DNA from: an uncultured Agathobacter sp.
Lineage (GTDB): Bacteria > Bacillota > Clostridia > Lachnospirales > Lachnospiraceae
Length of the DNA stretch: 64,000 nucleotides
Reading direction: 5' to 3'
NCBI GenBank assembly: GCA_910587655.1
Contig: CAJUND010000003.1
Span: 62,001 to 126,000 of the forward strand
The notes under the pieces are model-generated. The model saw only the letters and a program-made list of their open reading frames with translations, was not told the DNA's origin and did no database searches. The translations under genes were made by a program, and so were the position numbers. Shown piece after piece: positions 43,960 to 52,427 of the stretch (the first letter of the stretch is position 1; every line of letters starts with the position of its first letter).

Positions 43960-44029
43960 AAAAAAGCATTCTTCCATTATTCAGTCCATTACATTATACA
44001 CGATAACGGCTGTGGAAAAATGCTTTTTT
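43960..44029 (-). terminator. Terminator hairpin of the MMPL operon containing the exonuclease promoter in its loop
   Basis: Arms 43960-43976 and 44013-44029 pair over 16 of 17 positions, with A and U tracts at the ends. The 36-base loop contains TATAAT on the minus strand (43993-43998), a probable -10 for the exonuclease gene; its -35 is poor. Confidence 0.65.
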
Positions 44030-44044
44030 CAAATTTTTTCTGTT

Positions 44045-46201
44045 TTATTTTGCGGACTTAACGGCGTCCATCCTGTAAATGAATTTTACACTTCCGTTTA
44101 CATTGTCCGCAAGCCCTGTAAATGTCTGGTAGTCCTCTCCTGCGTCAAGCACTGCCTGCAGCCGGTCGGTCAGGGGTTTTAAATCCTTATTGTAGCTGTT
44201 TACGATTTTAGAGATTCCATCCTCGTCAAATTCCACCATGCCGTCCGCCAGTTTATGGGAACCGTCCTGCAGTTCGTCCACGCCATCCACAATCTGTCCG
44301 GTCGCATCATTTAATTTTGTAATGCCGTCGGTCAGTACCGGCACCTGGTCTGCAAGTGTCTGTGTGCCTTTGCTCAGTGCCGCCGCACCGCTTACCAGGC
44401 TGTAGCCGTTTGACTGGACTGCCTCTATCTGTGATGCTATGGTTTTCTTTGCGCCCTCTGCACCGGAAACTGCCGCCTTCTGCGCCGCCTGGGACGCTGC
44501 CTGTTCACATGCTGCGGCAAGCTGGGCTGCCAGCTTATTTAAACTGTCTTCCACCGCTCCGTTAATCTGCTCGTTATTCCGTCCTGCGGCAAGCTGCGCC
44601 TGGATGGTGCTCTGGGTTTTTGTAAAAAGCGTATCCCCCGCACCGCTTTTTGCATAAAGCAGTTCCGCAAGCTGGGCGCTGCCCATCCCGTCTGTTACCG
44701 CATACATTGCCGTGGCTGCAGGGTCATTCTGCTGTGCGCCTTTCGCAAAATCCGCCTTAATGCCTGCCGCTGCCTGGTCTGCTGTTACTTTGCTGTCCGC
44801 CGGCTGTCCTGCCGCTGACAAAAGTACCTGCCGCACGACTTCATGATAAACCGCTTCCGCGGCATTTGCAGAGTACGCACCGTCATAGAGTGAAGTATAT
44901 AATGCGCCGTCGCCTGTATTCCCATCAGAACCCTGTGCATAACGCAGGGAGGAATAAATCTGCTTTTTTACTTCCTCTGTTTTTCCATTTGCAAATTCGG
45001 CTGCAACGGCATCTGCCGCGGTCTTTTCTGCCGCCTTTTTTTCATCCTCATCCATTGATGTATTTAAAGCTTTATCAAGCGTACTGATTCCGCCGCTGAT
45101 GGTTTTTGCACTGGAATTTAAGGTATTTACGCCGTCTGCCAGAGTCCCGCTTTTGGAATAAAGCTCTCCCATGCCGGATGCATATTCCGCAAGGCTTTCC
45201 TGCAGGGTATCCATTCCGTCCGCCAGCTCCTCTGAACCGTCACGCAGCTTTGATGTTGCGTCTGTCAGCTCCCCAATCATGGAATCCAGCGAAGATTCAT
45301 CCCCTTTTTCCATGGAGAACATACTGCCCGCGTTTACCACGATTGTCATTGCCGTATCCAGTTGAAAATCCGTCACATCCGCGCTGACTTCAAAATAGTC
45401 CGGTATTTTCACATCCCCGGCAAAGTCCGAATCCTTTACATCCAGGCTTTCTTTTAATCCCGGCAGCGTGTAGCCGATGACAAAATCTTTATCCCCGTTG
45501 CTTTCCAGCTTTCCGTTTGTCACCTCAATATGGGAAAAACTCTCGTCAAGCACCATTGCGGTTACTGCTGCAAACGGAACGGATACCGTAACCTCGCCGC
45601 TGTCTGTTTTTTCCGTGTAAACGGTGTTGTTTTTGTAGTCAAAACGCATGGTTACCCGTCCGCTTTTTCCGGCAAGCGATTCCGGCGTAATCTCCTCGCC
45701 GTCCAGGTAATAGGTAACTTTCTGGGTGACCGGCGCTTCTTTTCCCGTTGTTCCGCGGTAATAAATGTCTTTGCCGTTTGCCTGCCAGACCAGTTTTTCG
45801 CCGTCTGCCGTAAAGCTTTCCCCACCCCTGACATTTTCAATATCGGACAGCTCGGAATAATCCTCAAGGGTTGCCGCGTCCGTATCATTAATCAGGTGGC
45901 TGCTGACAATTGTTTCATGCGCATTTCCCGCTGCGTCCGTTAAAATATAAACGCTTTCCTCTTTGCCGTCCTTCCTGTCATTTTTTTCAATGGAAACAAG
46001 CTCGGACAGGTCGGTTTCTGTTTTATCTGTTTCTTCCGTTTTTTCTGCGGCAGCCTCTGTTTCTGCCTTCGGTGCATTTTTTAATGATTCCGCAGCAACC
46101 GCCGTCATGCCTCCGCCCAGAAGAACCACTGTCAGCACTCCTGCCACAACACGGATTCCGAATTTATTTTTATATTTTTTACATAACTCAACCAGCTTCA
46201 T
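44045..46201 (-). CDS. Secreted coiled-coil protein paired with the MMPL transporter (YhgE-like)
   Basis: A 718-residue protein with a signal peptide or anchor (about 15-37), a Glu/Thr-rich linker, a beta-rich domain (about 70-305) and a long helical part (about 310-690) with repeats of the SGxxxLxxG type (DGMDTLQESL, LADGVNTLNSSAKTI, LADQVPVLTDGITKLNDATG). These resemble the coiled-coil parts of YhgE/Pip-type and tape-measure-like proteins. No C-terminal membrane helix is present. Its start overlaps the MMPL stop by 14 bases, so it is probably a periplasm-like partner or substrate of that transporter. Start: AGGAGG before ATG. Confidence 0.82.
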   Translation of the reverse strand: MKLVELCKKYKNKFGIRVVAGVLTVVLLGGGMTAVAAESLKNAPKAETEAAAEKTEETDKTETDLSELVSIEKNDRKDGKEESVYILTDAAGNAHETIVSSHLINDTDAATLEDYSELSDIENVRGGESFTADGEKLVWQANGKDIYYRGTTGKEAPVTQKVTYYLDGEEITPESLAGKSGRVTMRFDYKNNTVYTEKTDSGEVTVSVPFAAVTAMVLDESFSHIEVTNGKLESNGDKDFVIGYTLPGLKESLDVKDSDFAGDVKIPDYFEVSADVTDFQLDTAMTIVVNAGSMFSMEKGDESSLDSMIGELTDATSKLRDGSEELADGMDTLQESLAEYASGMGELYSKSGTLADGVNTLNSSAKTISGGISTLDKALNTSMDEDEKKAAEKTAADAVAAEFANGKTEEVKKQIYSSLRYAQGSDGNTGDGALYTSLYDGAYSANAAEAVYHEVVRQVLLSAAGQPADSKVTADQAAAGIKADFAKGAQQNDPAATAMYAVTDGMGSAQLAELLYAKSGAGDTLFTKTQSTIQAQLAAGRNNEQINGAVEDSLNKLAAQLAAACEQAASQAAQKAAVSGAEGAKKTIASQIEAVQSNGYSLVSGAAALSKGTQTLADQVPVLTDGITKLNDATGQIVDGVDELQDGSHKLADGMVEFDEDGISKIVNSYNKDLKPLTDRLQAVLDAGEDYQTFTGLADNVNGSVKFIYRMDAVKSAK

Positions 46202-48311
46202 GTGAAAATACCTCCTGCTTTACATTCTTTTTTATTTTGCTTCTGTTTTTAAATCCCATGCTTGTTGCACAGATTACCCTGTCAAACACCATAAACAGCG
46301 ACGGCAGAACAAATACCACGACAAACAGGCTGACTAATGCCCCTCTTGCCATCAGTGAACAGAGTGCGCTGATCATGTCTATATTGGAATAAATGCCAAC
46401 GCCAAAGGTTGCTGCAAAAAAGCTTAATGCACTGACAAGCACGGACTGTATGGATTTTTCCAGCGCATCCGTAACTGCTTCCTTTTTTTCCATTCCGCGG
46501 AAACGGTTCTTTTTATATTTGTTTGTCATCAGTATCGCATAGTCCACGGTGGCGCCGAGCTGAATCGTACCAATGACTATGGAAGCGATAAACGGAAGCA
46601 CTGTTTTTGTATATGCCGGTATTCCCATGTTAATAAAGATTGCAAATTCGATAACTGATACAAGAATGACCGGCAGGGTTAAGGATTTGAACACCAGCGC
46701 AATGATAACAAATATCGCCGCGATGGATACGATGCTGACACGTTTAAAATCCAGGTCCGTGATTTCTATTAAATCCTTGGTACACGGAGCTTCCCCGATC
46801 AGCATGGCGGTATTGTCATAGCTTTTAATAATGGTGTTTATTTCGTCGCACTGCTTATTGACTTCATCCGATGCAGTTGCATATTCAGAACTGACAAGCA
46901 TCATCTGGTAATTGCCGTTTACCAGAATTTCCTTTATCTCGTCCGGCACAACCTCCCGCGGAATTTTTGCCCCTAATGCGGAATCCAGTGACACCGCAAG
47001 CTTTACGCCATCCACTTTTTTTATTTCATCAATCATGCAGATGCTGTCTTTTGCGGACAGTCCGCTGTCCGCCAGAACCAGATGTGTGGCGCCCATCTGG
47101 TACTGTTCTTCCATTTTATCATTTGCCCTCCTGCTTGAAAGGGTATCCGGCAGCGTTCCCGCAAGGTCATAGTAGACACTTGTGTGGGTGTATCCGTAAA
47201 CCGCCGGTCCCAGAACCAGCAGAAACAGAACCAGAAATACTGCAAAATGGTCGGTTACCCAGCCGGCAATTCCTCCAAGGTCCGGCAGGATTGCTTTATG
47301 CCTTGTTTTTTCCACAGCCCTGTCAAATACCAGTATCATGGACGGCAGGATAGTTACACAGCCGATGACACCGAAAACGACTCCCTTTGCCATAACGACT
47401 CCCAGGTCAAGACCAAGGGTAAAGCTCATGAAACAGAGTGCGACAAAACCTGCAACTGTTGTAATGGAGCTTCCAACAACGGAAGTAATCGTGTTGGAAA
47501 TGGCATGTGCCATCGCCCGGTTTTTATCACCGGGATACCTCTCCTTCTGTTCCTCATAGCTGTGCCACAGGAAAATGGAATAGTCCATGGTAACGCCCAG
47601 CTGCAGCACTGCTGCAAGCGCCTGCGTCACATAGGAGATTTCACCCTTAAATATATTGGTTCCCAGATTGTAAACGATTGCCATTCCGATACTGAGCAAA
47701 AACAGAAACGGTACAATTACGGAATCCATGGTAAGCGACAGAACTGCCAGTGAAAGGACTACCGCAATCATGACATAAACAGGCGCTTCTTTTTCAGAAA
47801 GCTTGCGGATATCATTGATGACTGCCGCCATACCGCTGACACTGCACTGCTCTCCTACCAGACTGTCTATTTCATCAAGCGCCGCCATGGTACCGTCGGC
47901 CGCCATGGACTCATCATAGAGAACTGCCATAAGCTGGCTGTCTTTTTCTTTATTATTAAAGAAATCATAGATGTCATCCGGCAGCACTTCCCTTGGAAGC
48001 GTGTTATTTCCAACGGTCCCATACCATACGACACGTTTTACATGGGGAATTTCATCAATTTTATCCGCCAGTTCCTGCAGGTCTTTATCCTCCATTCCCT
48101 CTACGACAACAAAGGAAAATGCCCCTGTTCCAAATTCTTTCAGAAGAATATCCTGGCCTTCCATGGTCTCAATTTCCTCTGGAAGATAGGAGAGAATATC
48201 GTAGTTGACCCTGGTTTTAAAATATCCGATTCCTGCCGGTATCAGAAGCAGGAATGATAACACCAGAATCGGTATCCGAAACTTGACAACTCCTTTTCCA
48301 AAATGAATCAT
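46188..48311 (-). CDS. MMPL/RND-superfamily membrane transporter
   Basis: A 707-residue transporter with the MMPL double layout, about 12 transmembrane helices and two extracellular domains. TMDYSIFLWHSYEEQ and GATVDYAILMTNKYK mark the helix 4 and helix 10 Asp-Tyr motifs of proton-driven RND pumps. Paired with a secreted coiled-coil protein and a TetR regulator, it probably exports a lipid, peptide or surface molecule. I use the ATG at 48309-48311, eight bases after GGAAGG, rather than a GTG three codons earlier. Confidence 0.92.
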   Translation of the reverse strand: MIHFGKGVVKFRIPILVLSFLLLIPAGIGYFKTRVNYDILSYLPEEIETMEGQDILLKEFGTGAFSFVVVEGMEDKDLQELADKIDEIPHVKRVVWYGTVGNNTLPREVLPDDIYDFFNNKEKDSQLMAVLYDESMAADGTMAALDEIDSLVGEQCSVSGMAAVINDIRKLSEKEAPVYVMIAVVLSLAVLSLTMDSVIVPFLFLLSIGMAIVYNLGTNIFKGEISYVTQALAAVLQLGVTMDYSIFLWHSYEEQKERYPGDKNRAMAHAISNTITSVVGSSITTVAGFVALCFMSFTLGLDLGVVMAKGVVFGVIGCVTILPSMILVFDRAVEKTRHKAILPDLGGIAGWVTDHFAVFLVLFLLVLGPAVYGYTHTSVYYDLAGTLPDTLSSRRANDKMEEQYQMGATHLVLADSGLSAKDSICMIDEIKKVDGVKLAVSLDSALGAKIPREVVPDEIKEILVNGNYQMMLVSSEYATASDEVNKQCDEINTIIKSYDNTAMLIGEAPCTKDLIEITDLDFKRVSIVSIAAIFVIIALVFKSLTLPVILVSVIEFAIFINMGIPAYTKTVLPFIASIVIGTIQLGATVDYAILMTNKYKKNRFRGMEKKEAVTDALEKSIQSVLVSALSFFAATFGVGIYSNIDMISALCSLMARGALVSLFVVVFVLPSLFMVFDRVICATSMGFKNRSKIKKNVKQEVFSHEAG

Positions 48312-48350
48312 AATCTTCACCTTCCATTCTCTTTTTTATAAATGGAAGTA

Positions 48351-48391
48351 TAAAAAAAAGAACTGAATTTGAAAAGATTCAATTCTTTTTT
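48351..48391. terminator. Bidirectional terminator between the TetR gene and the MMPL operon
   Basis: A 15- to 17-bp stem with one mismatch (left arm about 48353-48369, right arm about 48376-48391) and A/T tracts on both sides, so it can end transcription of the TetR gene on the minus strand. Confidence 0.75.
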
Positions 48392-48429
48392 TGTGTATTG
48401 AAGCAGTATACACTTGATGTAATCTGTAT

Positions 48430-48458
48430 AGTATAACTGACATTTCTGAAAAAATGTC
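48430..48458 (-). promoter_or_regulatory. Candidate MMPL operon promoter with TetR-type palindrome
   Basis: Perfect inverted repeat GACATTT-N6-AAATGTC (48439-48458) ends 3 bases before TATACT (48430-48435) on the minus strand; GACATT at 48453-48458 sits where a -35 would be. The site is between the TetR gene and the MMPL operon, and the terminator at 48351 would have to be passed by transcripts starting here, so the promoter assignment is tentative. Confidence 0.45.
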
Positions 48459-48490
48459 TCTGGTAATTCCATAAATCCTCTTCTTATATG

Positions 48491-49051
48491 CTACATTTCT
48501 TTTATGACGTCTGTCATGGAGCGGGAAATAATATACTGGTACGCCTCCGCCATTTCCTGGGGTGAAAATACCATGCCCAGATTAATCCATGCCTCTGCCG
48601 CAAAGCACATGGACTGTGCATAATAGGCGGCAATTACTTCCGGGGTCAGCCATTTGTGCTTTGACTGTTTTCCCTCCGCCTCCTCTGTATATATTTTGAG
48701 CAGAAATTCCTTTACGCATTTCTGTGCGATGTCATGAAATGTCACAGGTCCTTCCAGCCTCACTACCCTTGTGTAAAATTCTTTTTCGCGTTTGATATTG
48801 GAAAAAAGCAGTACCATCGCCTCTGTCAGCATTCCGTTTCTTATGAGCGGGCGTATCGGCTCTAACAGGTCCATCTGCACCAGCCACTCGACCAGTTCAA
48901 ATTTATCCTGAAAATGATTATAAAAAGTCGGACGTATAACCCCTGCTTTATCTGTGATTTCTTTTACTGTAATTTTTTCCACCGGACGCTTTCTTGCAAG
49001 CTCCCGGAAGCTTTCCGCCAGAATTTCGTTTGTTTCATTTTTTACCTGCAT
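48491..49051 (-). CDS. TetR/AcrR-family transcriptional regulator
   Basis: A 186-residue regulator. The DNA-binding part (about 5-50) reads ILAESFRELARKRPVEKI, then ITDKAGVIRPTFYNHFQDKFEL, the TetR recognition helix. The C-terminal domain is of the dhaS-like TetR_C_8 type. It lies upstream of the MMPL pair and probably controls it. The start is uncertain: ATG at 49051, ATG at 49063 or GTG at 49075 are all possible, with a GGAG that fits only the first at long spacing. Its promoter shares an unusual repeat layout with the promoter of the LytTR response regulator. Confidence 0.88.
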   Translation of the reverse strand: MQVKNETNEILAESFRELARKRPVEKITVKEITDKAGVIRPTFYNHFQDKFELVEWLVQMDLLEPIRPLIRNGMLTEAMVLLFSNIKREKEFYTRVVRLEGPVTFHDIAQKCVKEFLLKIYTEEAEGKQSKHKWLTPEVIAAYYAQSMCFAAEAWINLGMVFSPQEMAEAYQYIISRSMTDVIKEM

Positions 49052-49095
49052 TCTGCATTCCATCTCCAGATTCACATATTATCATTTTTTATACT

Positions 49096-49139
49096 TTTAT
49101 ATCCAGTTCATTTTACCACTTTCACCTGAAAAATACCAC
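49096..49139 (-). promoter_or_regulatory. TetR-gene promoter with 20-bp-spaced GTGGTA direct repeats
   Basis: On the minus strand GTGGTA occurs at 49134-49139 and 49114-49119 (20-bp period), and TATAAA (49096-49101) follows after exactly 12 bases. Neither box is a good -35, which suggests an activator-dependent promoter. The same layout and flanking bases recur at 61279-61322. Confidence 0.6.
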
Positions 49140-49250
49140 CAAACCTTCATAATGTTTTGCTTTTTCTCATTTATGCAGAATACATCTGTATTACTTTGTT
49201 AATTCCATATAATGATATCGTTAAAATTATAAGAACGGAGGGAAACAATT

Positions 49251-49580
49251 ATGAGCAGACGTTTTTCAGAAATGGGACGCAGAATTAAACTGCGCAGAAA
49301 AGAACTCGGCATTACGCAGGAAAAACTTGCGGAAAATCTTGGCGTATCCCCAAACCATCTTTCCGGTATTGAAACCGGGGCACAGAATCCCAGTATCAGT
49401 TTCTTTGCGGATATCTGTGATGCGCTGGACGTCACCCCGGATTATCTGCTTCTTGGAAGTATGCACGCCGAAAGTGTGCCGGAAGATATTACGGACAGTC
49501 TCCGCCTTTGCAGTCCAGAAGACCTTGCACTGATCCGGAAAATTGTCAGGGTTTTTGTGGAGAGGAACCAGGATAAATAA
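49251..49580 (+). CDS. XRE-family helix-turn-helix regulator
   Basis: A 109-residue protein: a Cro/CI-type helix-turn-helix (about 7-63; GRRIKLRRKELGITQEKLAE, VSPNHLSGIETGAQNPSI) and a short tail (SLRLCSPEDLALIRKIVRVF) that may dimerise. Small XRE proteins of this kind are common in Lachnospiraceae as stand-alone regulators. The start follows GGAGGGAAA. It is transcribed towards the protease cluster but in the opposite direction to it. Confidence 0.88.
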   Translation: MSRRFSEMGRRIKLRRKELGITQEKLAENLGVSPNHLSGIETGAQNPSISFFADICDALDVTPDYLLLGSMHAESVPEDITDSLRLCSPEDLALIRKIVRVFVERNQDK

Positions 49581-49659
49581 GAGCCGGGGATTTTTCAGTC
49601 CAGCCATAGGTTATGGCTGGACTGCTGAATGGGAGAATCCAGAATCATCAGATACCGGT

Positions 49660-49714
49660 ATCGGTCACAGTACCGCATATCCTGTCCCACAATGCTTTCA
49701 CTGGTATAACCAGG
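49660..49714 (-). pseudogene. Decayed remnant of the M4-protease C-terminal region
   Basis: On the minus strand this stretch encodes GYTSESIVGQDMRYCD, clearly related to SENIVGQDIRYCDIVEM in the intact protease copy (55128-57050), and the DNA matches there as well. It follows the stop codon of the propeptide copy at 49725 without any catalytic domain between, so a large deletion removed that domain. No start, no ribosome site. Confidence 0.75.
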
Positions 49715-49724
49715 CTGCAGTTCT

Positions 49725-50882
49725 TCAATGATAAGTTCCCGGATCCCTGGAAGCAAACAATTCCCCGTAAACCACTTCACCGTTTTTTGCATCAACCACA
49801 ACATCATATGTTGCAAATACATCTTCCGGATTACTGGTGGTCGTTATGTACCACACCAGTCTGCATTTTCCTTCATCATTCACAATATAAAGCTTTCCAT
49901 CATCGTAATCTTTTTCATCGTCCTCATCATCATGTGGAAAACATTTTCCATAACCTGCCTGTTCCGCCTTTTTTCTTGCCTCCTCCACGGTAATCTGCGG
50001 CTGGACATCCATGTCCGCGGGAACCGGGAAATAACCGGAAGAAACAAAGTCTGCCCTGCAGTCCCCGTCCATATTGTGGCTGACCGAAACCCCGCAGTGC
50101 CAGACCTCCACGCCTTTATAGTACTGCTGGAAGAAATAATCCCGGGACGAAGGTTCTGTCCATTCCGCCACGCCATCCGGCTGCAGTTCTTCAAAAACAT
50201 CCCTGATTCCCAGAAGCGACTTTATGTTGTACAGGGATACCAGGGCAGTTTCCCATGAATCTACTTTAACGTCACTGTATGTTCCAGACATATGACCGAT
50301 ACATCCAAAATCATTCATTTCCACTTCATAATGCTCCTTATTGCCGCTGTTCATTTCATCCAGCTGCTCCAGTGAATAGTCCTCAAGACTGTCTACATCT
50401 ATGTCCAGCTTTCTTTTCACCGTGAGGGTAAAGTTTTTTCTGTACTTTTTCCCGTTGTAGCTGACATCTGCAGTAATGGTTACTGTTTTGTCCTTTTCCT
50501 GCCTTGTCACCTTTCCCTCATTTGTGATTACGGACTCATCCGCCGAAGTCCAGCTGGTATCCATTTCCTCCGGCGCATGGTTGACAAAACGGACGTCCCT
50601 GGTCACGGATTTGTCCTGGTCTCCCCGGGCAAACTCTATCTCCGTAATTTCTGCCACTCTTGATACATCCGTCCCCTCTTTCTCCCGGTCGCTTTCCTTT
50701 ACCTCGATGACAGGGCTTTCCTCTGCCAGGGGTTCTGTTTCTGATGCTTTTACCTGCTCCATCGTCTGCGTCATGCTGTCACTGTCCTTTGCACTGCAGG
50801 AAACGGCAAGCTGGCTGGCAAGCGCCAGAACCAGCAGAAGCCACGCTGTTTTTCTTTTTCCCCTGTATGATGAAATTTTCAT
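49725..50882 (-). CDS. Orphan M4-protease propeptide paralogue (FTP-PepSY lipoprotein)
   Basis: A 385-residue protein with a lipoprotein-type signal (LASQLAVSC), a Glu/Ser-rich linker, an atrophied Ig-like domain (EIEFARGDQDKSV...TSADESVITNEGKVT) and a fungalysin/thermolysin propeptide plus PepSY region (WETALVSLYNIKSLLGI, YKGVEVWHCGVSVSHN, EARKKAEQAGY, VVVDAKNGEVVYG). It stops where the catalytic domain should begin. Thermolysin propeptides fold and inhibit their protease, so a free copy could act as a secreted inhibitor or chaperone; equally it may be a decaying copy. The ATG at 50880-50882 follows AGGAGGG. The first 200 bases match 53332-53562 exactly. Confidence 0.8.
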   Translation of the reverse strand: MKISSYRGKRKTAWLLLVLALASQLAVSCSAKDSDSMTQTMEQVKASETEPLAEESPVIEVKESDREKEGTDVSRVAEITEIEFARGDQDKSVTRDVRFVNHAPEEMDTSWTSADESVITNEGKVTRQEKDKTVTITADVSYNGKKYRKNFTLTVKRKLDIDVDSLEDYSLEQLDEMNSGNKEHYEVEMNDFGCIGHMSGTYSDVKVDSWETALVSLYNIKSLLGIRDVFEELQPDGVAEWTEPSSRDYFFQQYYKGVEVWHCGVSVSHNMDGDCRADFVSSGYFPVPADMDVQPQITVEEARKKAEQAGYGKCFPHDDEDDEKDYDDGKLYIVNDEGKCRLVWYITTTSNPEDVFATYDVVVDAKNGEVVYGELFASRDPGTYH

Positions 50883-50895
50883 GCTCTGTCCCTCC
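50665..50895. repeat. 231-bp perfect direct repeat, copy 1
   Basis: Identical over 231 bases to 53332-53562 (offset 2667). It covers the ribosome site, signal peptide and linker of the two orphan propeptide genes. Flanking sequence is related but clearly diverged, which suggests a recent gene conversion. Confidence 0.95.
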
Positions 50896-50953
50896 TCATA
50901 AACGCCAGGTCCGTCCGCCATAATGCAGACGGACTGACGCTGCATATACTCTC

Positions 50954-51823
50954 CTATTCTTTTACCGTGTTACCCAGTTCGTTTACAACCGTGAGTCTGC
51001 CGACCGCACTGTTGTATTTAAATACCGTCCAGATATTGCCCTTTCCTTCCGGTACTGTAAATGTATATGAAGGAACTGTCTGGTTTCCCAAATATACCCT
51101 GACCATGGCATTCCCGTCACCCAGACCGTTTCTTTTTATGTAATCATCCACATAAAATGTATAGTCCCCGGTTTCATCATGATAAATGGTGGTTGTTTCC
51201 GGACCATAACCGTCCACATCATCCACATCCAGTTTCGCTATGCACACATTGTTTAACACACTTTCCTTCTCCCTGTAGGAAATATGACCGGATTTTCCAT
51301 TTGAAAGACTGTAATCCAGATGGGAATCCAAATCCTGCGGCCTTGCTCCCCATGTAAGTACCACACGCATCTGGTTATCCTTAAGGGAGGCTGATATGCT
51401 CATATTCTGGTTCTTCATTGACATACTGCCAAATACTTTTATATTAAAGTATGAGGACATGTATCTGTCATTTTCTGAACTGATTTCCAGACAGTAATTC
51501 CCGGCTTCCAGTTCCGGTGTCTGGTAATAACCATTCTTCCCTGTTTCAATGGCGGCTTCCGGAGCAGTGTATATATTATTTATACCCTTCCGGATACAGA
51601 TTTTCAATCCTTTTATTCCGTCCCCGATAACAGAATCACTGATATAACCATCCGCTTTTCCTTTTCCCTTATCCGCTTCCGGTATTAACTCTGCCAGTTC
51701 ACAGTAACGTGTATCCTCGCAACGCTTCCGCACCTCCCAGAACCGGCTGTAGGTTGTAAGAACCCACATAATGGCAGGACTGCACCCAGACTTTATTTCC
51801 TGCTGAAAATTCCCACGTTCCAA
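50954..51823 (-). pseudogene. Detached C-terminal module of an M4 protease (carboxypeptidase-regulatory and DUF2135-like domains)
   Basis: An open frame of 289 codons with no signal peptide. From TRYCELAELIPEADKGKGKADG onward it matches the end of the intact protease: a CarboxypepD_reg-like unit (KICIRKGINNIYTAPEA, GNYCLEISSENDRYMSS) and a YfaP/DUF2135-like unit (VLTWGARPQDLDSHLDY, DVDGYGPETTTIY). The first 30 residues are unrelated, and the frame overlaps the end of the upstream gene. The only upstream start is TTG without a ribosome site. It is probably a remnant of a protease copy, though translation from an internal start is possible. Confidence 0.7.
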
Positions 51824-52335
51824 AGGGGATGCCGGATGAAAAAGCCAGTGGCAAAACCTGCAAAAACCGTAGAAATCATTCCAATAAGAAATACTGTAAT
51901 TATGACCGTTGAGCCAGCCTCCTTAAAATACTTTAAGACATAATAATGTCCGGAATCATTTTTTGCCCTGTCTGCAAGCCTGCTTAACGCTGCATCCTCA
52001 TATTCAGCAAATTCCTTTTGCCCACTGATATCAAGAAACATAATCGGTTCATCTGAAACATCAAAACCGCCAAACCTTCCCTCCAAATCCGTGTTCAGCT
52101 TTTGAATTTCATCCCATACCCCTGCTCCGTCTTCATGGTCTGATTCTATCAGTTCCCATGTAATAAAATGACTCCAGAAAGTATCCGTCCATGAAACCGT
52201 GGTTTTTAACCTTTTACAGCCATCCGGCAGTTTCATCCGGTTTACCTGGTAACAGTACGGCAGTCGCCAGAGTACCAGAAAATATAAAAGCATCCATATT
52301 ACTGCCGCGGTTATAATTTTTGCTGAAGATTTCAT
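51793..52335 (-). CDS. Small membrane protein of unknown function in the protease cluster
   Basis: A 180-residue protein with an N-terminal transmembrane helix (about 7-25), an extracytoplasmic domain (SWTDTFWSHFITWELIES, PIMFLDISGQKEFAEYED, ALSRLADRAK) and a C-terminal helix (about 145-168, VIITVFLIGMISTVFAGFA). The start has AGGGGG about 10 bases upstream. It lies between propeptide copy B and the detached C-terminal module, so it may have been carried along or inserted during the rearrangements. I do not recognise a family. Confidence 0.65.
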   Translation of the reverse strand: MKSSAKIITAAVIWMLLYFLVLWRLPYCYQVNRMKLPDGCKRLKTTVSWTDTFWSHFITWELIESDHEDGAGVWDEIQKLNTDLEGRFGGFDVSDEPIMFLDISGQKEFAEYEDAALSRLADRAKNDSGHYYVLKYFKEAGSTVIITVFLIGMISTVFAGFATGFFIRHPLWNVGIFSRK

Positions 52336-52427
52336 TCTGTTTTGTCCCCCTGGAAAATTTTACTGCTGCCGCAATGTCCAGTCCGAAAGCTGAATTCCGT
52401 CAAAAGCAAATCCATTTCTCCTTACCA

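Noticed and set aside
49595..49822. A complete 75-codon gene at the end of the propeptide copy
   Set aside because: Only a short inner stretch matches the protease; the rest is out-of-frame propeptide sequence and intergenic DNA, so it is a remnant and not a gene.
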